This document shows, piece after piece, positions 20,190 through 28,349 of a stretch of DNA of 28,349 nt. The notes beneath the pieces were generated by a model. The model had not been told where the DNA came from, ran no database searches, and saw nothing but the letters and a program-made list of their open reading frames with translations. Every line of letters begins with the position of its first letter. Within the stretch, counting starts at the first letter, position 1. The position numbers were made by a program, and so were the translations under genes. Source of the stretch: Gnetum montanum (taxonomy: Eukaryota; Streptophyta; Gnetopsida; Gnetales; Gnetaceae); the NCBI GenBank assembly GCA_015680685.1, contig MNCI01001078.1, forward strand, positions 183,165 through 211,513. The letters are read 5' to 3'.

Positions 20190-20366
20190 AAGAAGCTAGC
20201 ATGTATTTTATAATAAAAAAATTCCCAATAGGTTGACGGGAAAGTTCTACAAAACTATTATCAAAACCACAATTTTAGATGGTGTGAAATGTGGATCAAT
20301 CAAAAGGTATCACATTCAACACATGCATGTGACATAGATGTGAATGCTAAAGTGCATGGTGGATGT

Positions 20367-21640
20367 TAAAAAAAAATAGAAGGAACAATTTTCTTATTAA
20401 AGGAAGCTTGGAAATAGCACTTATAATAAGTTGTCTTCATATCCTTCCTACAAGTTGCACAAGAATTAACAATAAAAGAAGTATCTTGAAAATGCTAACC
20501 ATTACAGAGAATTGACATGTGTTCACTGATAGATGGATTTTCTTAGTGTTTTTTTCTTCTTTGAAACCATTTGACAACCATCTTAATCAAGAATAGGTTT
20601 CTATGAGATCTCAAGAACATGTACGTGATTCCCCTTAGCCATTAAAGAATTTTTTGAAATTGAACTAACTAGAACATTTCTTGAATGTACATTTTGTCCA
20701 ACAACATTAAAAGAAAAGGGAGGGTTATGTGCTAAAACTTCAAGAGAAGAAACCTTGCATTATCTAAAACATCTTGTTATTGATGCCCTTACATTGCCTT
20801 CTTTCGAAGTATCAAAGGACACAAGCTAAACATATGACCTTCTTGATGACAATGGTGATATGACTTTCAAAGATTAGAACATAAAACCAACTACACATAA
20901 TCAATTCTATTAGCACGTAAAAAAATTTATTACTTAAGTCAATATCCACCTCAAGCATATATTGAGTCATACGGAAATTGCTAGTTGTAGTTAGAGTTTT
21001 AGGATGCTTGATTGGTCCAATTTGAGAGACTTATATTTTTCAACTTTCTTAGAAATCAATGTCAAATTTGACAATTCAACAAACCAAGGAATCCTTCGAT
21101 ATTCAAGGGATACTAGATCAAATATAGGGGTCCACACTTTTTAAAAATTAATAAAACATATAAACGATTACAAACACCAATATTTAAGGCCTTAGAAACC
21201 ATGGTTGAATCAACAATTTCCACTAATAGAAATGAATTCAAAAATAACATGCATGAAAAGCTTCCAAACCTAGATCTTTCTAGACCAAATTTAAAAAATT
21301 CAAAAAGCTTAAAGATCAAGGTAAATAACCTAGAATTTGCATGAACACATACCTATCAAACATCTCTAAAGTAACATATTCATTTGCATCATCTAGTAGA
21401 TCACAAAAAGGCATAGTAGCAAAGGCTCTACTTGAAGCATCATCTACTGAATCCTATAGCATCATACAATATTCCAAAGAAATGGTTGAAAGCATGACAA
21501 TGGAGGTGGTGAAACCAAGAACAAAATTTTCTAATAGAGCAAATTCCTCTTTCAAATCAAAAGCAAAATCAACAAACCTCCAAATTCACAAGTTGACTAA
21601 GGATCATATATGGTTAGTGATAAAGCATGAAATTTTACAA
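20367..21640. other. AT-rich spacer with nothing recognised
   Basis: The open frame at 21341-21697 (Ser- and Lys-rich) runs into the LTR at its 3' end and has no recognisable domain. It may be part of a decayed retroelement interior, but no polypurine tract is visible before the LTR. Confidence 0.4.
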
Positions 21641-21659
21641 TTGGCTAACATATCATATC

Positions 21660-22369
21660 TACTATGTTGTAGATGCTACATCGCAGATGCAATGTAGCAT
21701 CGCTTGCATTGCATCTACTATATCATAGGCTAGGATGCTATGTCCTAAATGCAATGTCGTAATTATAATAAATGCCTATAAATATGAGTCTCCTATTGTG
21801 TTTATGAACACCTATCATCATTTTAGTAGCTAGACTTTTGCAATTTTATTTTGTTATCTTAAAAAACAATCAATAAGTGACTATGGATTAGAGTCAGTTG
21901 TATGACATCTTATTCGAGTTGAATTGTACTTGGACACATTCCATGAATAGTAATAAGATCAAGATTGATTCATATTCATTATAGCACTTTGACTTAAACA
22001 TATTTACTTTCAATGGAATTTACTTTTCATATACTTAATTAAGATTACATTTTCATGCATGTTAATCAATTGGCAAAATGAGTGCAACCAATTTCAAACA
22101 TAAACACGTATTCACTTGGTAATCCTAGTAGTGTTATTGTTTAGTTCACCTAGTAGCATAACACTTGGTAATCCTAGTAGTGATACATGAGTCCAGGACA
22201 TGTACGACAAGCTAGGAACAGACACTCATCACCCATAGACTAGCTTAAGATTTATCTTATTGTTATTAGTTAGATTAATTAAACCATGAATTTTCATGAT
22301 TTGAACTAGCTTAGCCATAGCTACACAACATCAATAATCATATGCCTCACTTTGGACTAAACCATACAT
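21660..22369 (+). mobile_element. LTR, plus orientation, truncated at its U5 end
   Basis: TATAAATA at 21777-21784 (in TGCCTATAAATATG) marks the LTR promoter. From there to 22369 the sequence is the imperfect inverted copy of 23090-22507. Shared blocks include GCCTATAAATA, GTACTTGGACA, CTTGGTAATCC(T/C)AGTAGT, ACTCATCAC, CTAGCTTA, and a perfect 25-base block ending at 22369. TATA-to-junction lengths agree closely (about 590 and 585 bases). The U3 is diverged from the partner's and contains GCAATGT-type repeats and an imperfect GTAGATGC..GCATCTAC palindrome (21670-21717). The 5' border is approximate. Confidence 0.75.
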
Positions 22370-23188
22370 TACACTCAACCATACGAATACGAGTGTTTCA
22401 CGCACGATCCGGTTGAACTCCATAGATGGGCTAGTTGTGGTATCCAGATAGTTACTTGCTAATTGCAATTCACTGTCTTCCCACCTAGACTAGTATTTGC
22501 TTTGTCATGTATGGTTTAGTCCAAAGTGAGGTGTATGATGTAGTTTCTAACCTAGTGCTACTCCTGGAGACAATGGAAAATAACTTTAATTAAGCTATGA
22601 GGAAAAGGGAGAGAGAGTCTAAGCTAGCCTAAGTGTGATGAGCATCCGTCCCTTAATCATTTGTACACATCTTGAACCTCGTGCATGACTACTACTGGGA
22701 TTACCAAGCATAGATCCTAGGTACGTTACTGAGTTACCAAGTAGTCACACTTAAATGCTTGTGATTAACTCGTATTCATTCTACGTTTAAGGAGTTTAGG
22801 GTGAAGAGATATTAACTACGAAAACAATAAATAACAATAACAATTAAATAATTAAACTAAGTGAATGCTACAATGATGAAGTAATCTCGATCTTTATTTT
22901 TGATCATGTGCATGTCCAAGTACGTCACACTTGAACAAAGGTGTCGTACAATTACAATCATCACACTGTGGGCATGCATTGGGGAAAAAGAGTTGAGAGG
23001 AAAAAATGACAAAAAGACTACTCTAACACTAAATTGACTCTTGAAGACTTACTAAAAAAACTTTCTTGTGCATCCCATTGTGTATTTATAGGCTCACACA
23101 GAAACCGCAATATCACATACCCAATATCGTGGGCTAGGCCACAATATCGCGTATGCAATATCATGGTCTAATGAATCACGATTCATCA
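22370..23188 (-). mobile_element. LTR, minus orientation, 3' LTR of the gag-like element
   Basis: In minus orientation the LTR starts TGATGAATCGTGATTCATTA at 23188, directly after a polypurine tract (GTGGGGGTA, complement of 23189-23197). This is the usual Ty3/gypsy arrangement, preceded by CTCAAGGATGAATTTGC as in many plant gypsy elements. TATAAATA is at 23090-23083. The U3 holds four CAATATC motifs (23108, 23122, 23142, 23156 on the plus strand). Its U5-side ~137 bases (22370-22506) are missing from the left LTR but present in the copy at 1-356. The true 3' end is not reached, because the LTR meets the left one at 22369/22370. Confidence 0.8.
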
Positions 23189-23197
23189 TACCCCCAC

Positions 23198-24966
23198 GAC
23201 TAAATGCAAATTCATCCTTGAGTTAAACAAAATGAGAACAAGCCCCATTGATTACACAGGAGAGACGTATGGGATTATTGACTGACTAGGAATTTATTCA
23301 TGCTACAGTGGAGAATTGAATACAACAAAATTGGGACATGAACAAAAAAATTACAAAATTTTGTGGAACTCATGTGGTTCCAGGTGGTGGTGGCTCCTCC
23401 ATGGGACGCTTCCCCTTGTCTTATGCTCTAGATTTTGGAATTTGATGGCTTTGCAATAATGTCTGGAGCTTTTCCTCTTTAGTTCGAGGGTCTTGTGTCG
23501 TCCATGCCGATGCTCCAATGTTTGACGGAGTTGACACCTCCCATGGACATGGTAGTTGTGGGAACATTTGATTTGCTTTAACATACCATGCCTCAAACAA
23601 CCGGCGTTCCTCCTCGTAGGCTCTGGCTTTGTCCTTGTACTCCTAAAAATTTGTAAGCCGTTGAGCCAAGTCCGCTGTGACATCTTTCTGGCCTTGGTAG
23701 CTGGTCTTAACCACCTCTAGTTCAGAATTTGAGATTTCTAGCTTCTACAACATTTTCTTGTGCTCCGCAAATTCTGCTTCATATTTGGTGTAGGTGGTAG
23801 CTACCTGCTTCTTGAGCTCTATTCTTGGGTGTCCTGCTGTCAACATAGCTAGATTGGCATACCGCAAGTTTGCCAATTCCATGTACTCTATGAGATCAAG
23901 AATCTGCAGGTCCCAGCTTTTAAGCCCTGCTTGGTGGGCAAATGCATATGTGTCCAGTATGGCTCACCAATCAATGTGTTGAGCACTAAAACTATTGATG
24001 TGGGCCTTGGCCATATGGATCTCCTTTTCTATGACTCGCTTGTACATCCCCACCTAGTCTCTAAAGTGCTCCTTTAACTTTTCATGCCGCTTGGCCTCAT
24101 TTTGCCATGCACTTATTTCGATGGCCGTCTTCTGATGGATTGCACGTACCTCCTCCATTGAAAGGGTTTGATTCTCTCTAACTAAACGGTTCATGTTTTG
24201 GTTGACCTTGACCAACTGTTCTTGTAATTGCTGAAAGTTTTCCTCGAGAACATTCTTCTGTTTCTCCACAGTGGTCAACTGAAGATTGTCAACAGTGAGC
24301 TGTTTATTCTCTTCTTGGCTCTGAGTGCCTTGGCGTGCACGTAGGTTTGCGCTTGTGCCTTGGAGGCATCCCAGTTGACCTTCTCCTTCTCCTCCGCCAC
24401 TCTCTTATTGTCCACCAATAGTTTATTAAGTTGCTTGGTCTTGAAAGTGTCTAGCTGATCTGCGGGAACAAACTGAGATGGGTCTCGCTGTGCAACTTGC
24501 AAGGCAATAAGCCTTTCTTGGAGTCTTGCCAACTCTGCTTCTACGTACTTAGCCCTGGTCTTTGTCATGACCAACTTTCCTTTGGTGGAGATGAGGTCTA
24601 ATTGCACTACCGTGACATCTTGCGGGATGTCGAACAAGGACGTCATTACTTGTCATGTTTGCAGCAATCAATCAAGGACATCCTCATGCTCCATAGGAGT
24701 CATTGAGGGATCGGCTAGAGTTTAAGCATCCTGTGCTCCTGTGAAATCAGTCAATGGCACAATAGGGACGTTGAAAGATTCTTTGATATGGTTCGTAACC
24801 ACTTCTGCGACTCCTGCTGCATCTTGGTGCTGCATGACCACCATTGTGACCTCTTCACCCATTTCCAATTGCACCTGGAAAGACGCAACGTTCCCTGAAA
24901 TCTATTGTGACCAATGAGTCTCCCCTCCTTCTGTTTGAATGGATAACTCGCCCCATGCACAATCAA
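23198..24966 (-). pseudogene. Coiled-coil part of gag-like retroelement ORF, broken
   Basis: Minus-strand frames at 24966-24751, 24646-24275, 24278-24054 and 23683-23351 run in order, separated by stops and frame changes; the second and third overlap by 4 bases in different frames. The 24646-24054 part is rich in Glu, Lys, Gln and Leu with heptad-like spacing (AELARLQERLIALQ; FQQLQEQLVKVNQNMNRL), typical of a long coiled coil. No zinc knuckle, protease, RT, RNase H or integrase motif was found before the polypurine tract at 23191-23197. The element therefore ends straight after this ORF. Confidence 0.65.
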
Positions 24967-25204
24967 TAGAAATTATGGACCCTACGATGTCGTTGATGAC
25001 GCAAAAGAGATTAACATCATCACAACTTCCCCAATTGACCGTGTTAGCGATGGCCCTGAGATGGCTCATCGATGGTCGATAATCCTACGGCAATGATGAC
25101 GGTTGGTCTCGCTGGCTTGTGGTGGGCCCTGCTTCTTGTTGGCTAGGCCTTGTGTTCGGAAGTTGGCTAGGCCTTGCAGTTTGAGTTGCAGTGGGCCCCA
25201 CCAT

Positions 25205-26250
25205 CTATCCTTGCTCTGGCTCCAGTGTCTCACCAGCACTTTTCCTTAGGGCTGGTGGCTTTAGTAGTTCGGCGAACGAAGCATTTTGGGCTCTTCTGGG
25301 AACGTCATTGGTGTATCTCAGAATACCAGCACGTTTGCACGGCTTCCTGATGAGATAAGGAAAGGGCAACGCGAACTTCCCTATCTTGCGTTCTTCAAAC
25401 CGTCTCAAGATCTCCATGAGATACAAATGAGGAAGGTTAGCATTAGTCTTTCCCATCAATATCGTACACCCCCTTGCTGCACACATTGAGATTCTTTTTA
25501 ATCTTCTCGTGGGGAAGATGCAATAAGTGCCAATCTTGAAGTATATCTTTTCTTCCAGCATCAACTCTCCATATGTCTTGTCCTCTTTGCCATACGCCCT
25601 ATCCAACCAAACTCTCCGTGCATCAGCATCAGAGTGAGTGGATAGGTGAGCAACTTTTGGCCCTGTATTCGGAAGATTCAACACATCCGAGATGGCCTTG
25701 GCAAAAAAATCTACAAACACACCACAAATGTCAACTGTGGTGCCTTCTTTCTTATTATGCCAAAATTGGTATGTTTCTCCTAAGTACCAGGCACCATTTT
25801 CAGAGAGGATAGGCCATAATGGAGACCCTTTGAGTTGGTCCCTAACAACCTCAAGAGCGAATTTCGTGAAAGGTCCAAAGTTTAATTTCACGATCACAGC
25901 TACCAACGTGAACCTTTATCGGATAGCCTGAACACACTCTGGGGACAACGTGAGGTGTTGTCCCTATTCATGCGCTTTAGCAGCTCCTTCTTTTGCCTGT
26001 CCTAACTACGTAGTAGTAGGAATCTCTTGATGGATGCTAAATGATTACACCTCCTACTCTACATGTTGTTCAGAAGACACTTGTCCTCTGCCTCTCCTGG
26101 CTCACTTGGACACACCTTGAGAGGGTCCTTCTTGTTGTCCACGTTTAGGGACCTCTACAATCACACGAGGCCAACCATTAGTAAGGTTGTTTACAAAATT
26201 TAAGTTATACCTTACTTCTGCCTTAATGAATTCGTTTCTTATTTCGTGTG
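25205..26250 (-). pseudogene. N-terminal part of gag-like plant retroelement ORF
   Basis: The longest open piece is 25906-25205 (233 residues). It contains DICGVFVDFFAKAISDVLNL (residues 59-78), FPTRRLKRIS (131-140) and FALPFPYLIRKPCKRAG (about 178-194). The order of a 'V..FY/F..I..VLNLP' block, a mid-domain arginine-rich strand and 'LPFP.LI..LC..AG' resembles the domain annotated as 'putative plant transposon protein', found in gag-like proteins of plant LTR elements. Related minus-strand sequence continues upstream through stops (QHLTLSPECVQAIR near 25930; NGWPRVIVEVP near 26170), so the original ORF began before 25906. Homology is from recalled patterns, not a search. Confidence 0.6.
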
Positions 26251-26671
26251 ATCCAAAGTTAGAGAATCTTGTGGAAATGTCCCCTAAAAGTTTTAATATT
26301 GGACCCCTTAATTTGATTGGGTGGCTTTAAAATTTAATTTCCTAGTGTAGGTGAGGAGATAAGATTGTTTTTGGCACATGTTTATCATCATTTTTTGTAA
26401 TCAATTACCCTTTATAGTATCCTTCAGACGATGACGAATTTCAAAAAAAATTATACGCAATTTGAAGTGTACCCCTCTCCCACAACTATGCTGAACACTC
26501 TGGGTTCAAGTAGGTTCTTTCAAAATAAGAATCGAAGCGCTAGCAAGCGAGTTATGGCTATTGGAATAAGAGGTGCGCAAGTTGCGAGTCGTAGAAGAAA
26601 ATTTGAAAAATTCCCCCGCATGAACACTTGAAAATGATGTTGACATATATATAGGGATTCACATATATATA

Positions 26672-26770
26672 TAGGGGGTGCTCCATATATATAGCTTTAC
26701 GTGACATGATATTGCATACGTGATAGCGCGGCCGTGATATTGCATCGGACGCAATATCGCGACCTATCTA
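26672..26770 (+). mobile_element. U3-like LTR fragment, plus orientation
   Basis: CATGATATTGCATACGTGAT at 26705-26724 matches the minus strand of 23165-23146 at 19 of 20 bases. It lies about 26 bases after a GGGGG run, the same distance as in the LTR starting at 23188. GATATTG or its complement occurs at 26708, 26736 and 26752. Homology fades before any TATA-equivalent position, so only the U3 tip is present. The upstream ATATATATAGGG runs (26645-26690) are low-complexity. Confidence 0.5.
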
Positions 26771-28349
26771 AAGTAGGGTACTTAGAAAAATTGATAAATT
26801 GCTGAAATTCTAAACTCAAAAATGAAGGACTTGAAGTTGATGTAAAAGGTCCAAGGTAACATTAAATAGTCCGAAAGGCACAAAAAGTATAATGGTGTAC
26901 AATTTGGTAATGGAATGCATGAATTGGATGAGGAGAAAGGACGTGTGTCGATTCATAGGAACATTTGAACCAGAAGGATAATGAGGGAAAGAGTATTGTA
27001 ATTCTTGGAGGGTATAAAATGATGTGATAATGTGCAACAAGTACAAATTACAAAAGTTACGCAAGTGGGTCCTCCCCAAAGCAGGTTCCTACCTATAATG
27101 CCCTTACGTAACCACACCTTAAAATGTCTGTAGGCACTAGAAGGGTTAAATGTAATCCACACCAATTTCACAAAACACACACACATGTAGATACCACAAT
27201 GATGAGGTATGAATTCAATGCTACACAAGACATGAGTCACAAATATATGAATAGCGAGATGAGGTGAATTGTAGAAGGGATTGCAAAGATTGGGACATGA
27301 GGTAACTGACCGAGGGCACAATGAATCCTCAGTGTAAGGCATGATTAATGTGTCATTAACCCGTTACTCAAAAATCAGGACCAAGTCTATTCCTTTGATC
27401 AGTGACATCACATTGTTTTTTCCCAATGATAGACAACAATAAGAGCACCATGATGGCAAGGCATACAATCACTTGGTGTTTTGTGCAAGGGAGGAGTGAT
27501 TTTCCTTTGTGGCACTCTGTTTTTTTCTTTTTCTTTTCTCTCTCTCTCTCTCTCTCTCCCTCTCTCTCTCTTTGAATGAATGAATGCTTAAGCCAAAGAA
27601 GCCACCTACCTTCAGGCATGGGTGCATGTCTTTCCAGTGGAACCCCCTAAAATAGCAGTGAGTGCCTTTTGATTACTTTTACTCCCATTTTCATTAGATC
27701 TACAAAGATCTTAGTACAACCAAGCTGCATAATAAGTCCTACAAATGTCACCAAAGAGAATCCACAAGTTCCCTTGATGTCACACCATGGTCATTCCCTC
27801 TTGGTCCATCCTTCTTCGCTCTGGGTATAATGAACACAAGATTACTTTAAGTTTTAATTATTAGGAATATCATTGTACCCAAGGTAGAACCTCTTATTAA
27901 TGGAATGGGTAGGTGGATGTTGTGGTTTCACTGTTCAAGTAATTAGTCACCTAAGACTTCATAGCAGAGAACAACACCACAACTAATGAGTCACATGAGT
28001 GCTTTACTCATAGATGAGATTACTCATAAAAAGATGAAAAGACAGAAAGATAAAGCAATAAATTAAATGGTGAAAAGTTGGAAAATAGAAAGTTGAAAAA
28101 TTAACGAAATGAAAAAAAACATTTATTAATTCTGTGTTGTTAGAATGGAGGATACCCCCCATAACTAAACTTTTGATCATAGCGAGAATTAATAAATGGA
28201 AGGTTTGGATCCAAGCATTTTGGAAACATTGGAGTCCGATCATGTCCAAACCACGGGGTGTCGTGGTTGGAATGTACCCAAATTGGGATGCACACACTGT
28301 ATTAAAGTTGACATAGTGGGGCAAGTTAGAAGATGAGATTAATTGATAA
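26771..28349. other. AT-rich spacer with nothing recognised
   Basis: No known domain is visible in the open frames at 26816-27342, 27368-27619 or 28004-28324. A small imperfect hairpin (TCCAAACCACG / CGTGGTTGGA) lies at 28245-28271. Confidence 0.45.
27533..27573 (+). repeat. (CT)n microsatellite
   Basis: About 17 CT/TC units with one CC interruption, followed by a short (TGAA)n run (GAATGAATGAATG). The ERERER-type protein on the minus strand here is only a reading of this repeat. Confidence 0.95.

Larger units (their letters stand above)
19441..20366 (+). pseudogene. LINE reverse-transcriptase remnant split by insertions
   Basis: STLSPYLFAIIMNKLTKEIQ begins at about 19507 and is followed by PQCMLFVDDIILVDKSK, whose catalytic F-V-D-D is at 19590-19601. 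This is the palm of a LINE reverse transcriptase of the widespread plant type reading 'LSPYLF..FADDIVL'. CKIKYMEY near 19690 matches the family's 'KTEYMEC'. The frame resumes after an insert at about 19897 with FNEKASDKDMKIKIQNQ, then QFRFLEHLD, and HMDGEMNNNVTSKIEV ending near 20110. After another insert it reads NKKIPNRLTGKFYKTIIKTT from about 20212, then IKRYHIQHMHVT. Scattered stops and frame changes make it inactive. It is probably an RTE-like clade, a different family from the LINE at 10259. Confidence 0.85.

Noticed and set aside
21341-21697. 118-codon plus-strand frame
   Set aside because: Its end lies within the LTR U3, and its Ser/Lys-rich sequence has no recognisable motif.
25286-25931. 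Three plus-strand frames opposite the gag-like ORF
   Set aside because: They are antisense shadows of the minus-strand retroelement ORF, which has the recognisable domain pattern.
27368-27619. Minus-strand frame with an ERERER..KKKKK stretch
   Set aside because: The charged stretch is the (CT)n microsatellite read on the other strand.
28245-28271. Hairpin resembling a bacterial terminator
   Set aside because: The genome is eukaryotic, the stem has a bulge, and no gene ends there.

Overview
This window reads as nuclear DNA of a seed plant with a large, repeat-filled genome. It is AT-rich and contains plant-type LTR retrotransposon, LINE and SINE debris, degenerate CCCTAAA telomere-type sequence, and one plant-specific gene. 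Almost every mobile element is old and broken by stops, indels and nested insertions, and no intact autonomous element is visible. That slow-decay pattern would suit a gymnosperm, but this is inference; nothing fixes the species.

The only intact gene I can support is at 13359-13838 (+). It encodes a 159-residue protein with the two hallmark motifs of the SOB FIVE-LIKE (SOFL) family: an SRWSLYI block followed by an acidic run, and SMLSDASSGP. SOFL proteins are plant-specific modulators of cytokinin level and response. The gene has a TATA box (13256-13263), a short AUG-free leader, a good start context, and two AATAAA signals about 190-215 bases past the stop. It sits in a less AT-rich island (about 11880-14450) with pyrimidine-rich upstream sequence.

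Layout. 1-356: LTR fragment. 1580-3700 and 5540-5830: decayed composite repeat array (five copies of a ~175-bp unit A, plus a shorter unit B), interrupted by a 59-bp minisatellite (3104-3482). 5930-6410: less AT-rich island of unknown content. 6600-9300: small duplications and two tRNA-derived SINE heads on the minus strand. 10259-11110: LINE reverse-transcriptase remnant ending in a Cys-rich motif. 11880-14450: gene island. 14951-15574: foldback repeat. About 15975-17208: Ty1/copia RT-RNase H pseudogene, with an LTR-like start at 17209. 17507-18044: second foldback with a 45-bp perfect arm, abutting telomere-like repeats (18053-18232). 19441-20366: second LINE RT remnant, split by a SINE-like insert and two ~50-bp inserts with target-site duplications. 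About 21660-23188: two LTRs of one family fused tail to tail. 23198-26250: minus-strand gag-like retroelement ORF in pieces with no visible pol. 26672-26770: outward-facing U3-like fragment. The rest shows only AT-rich spacer and microsatellites.

The genes do not form a pathway: this is one regulatory gene in a sea of retroelement debris. I found no convincing novel protein system. The most unusual material is structural: the two foldbacks, the inverted LTR fusion, and the two matching micro-insertions in one LINE.
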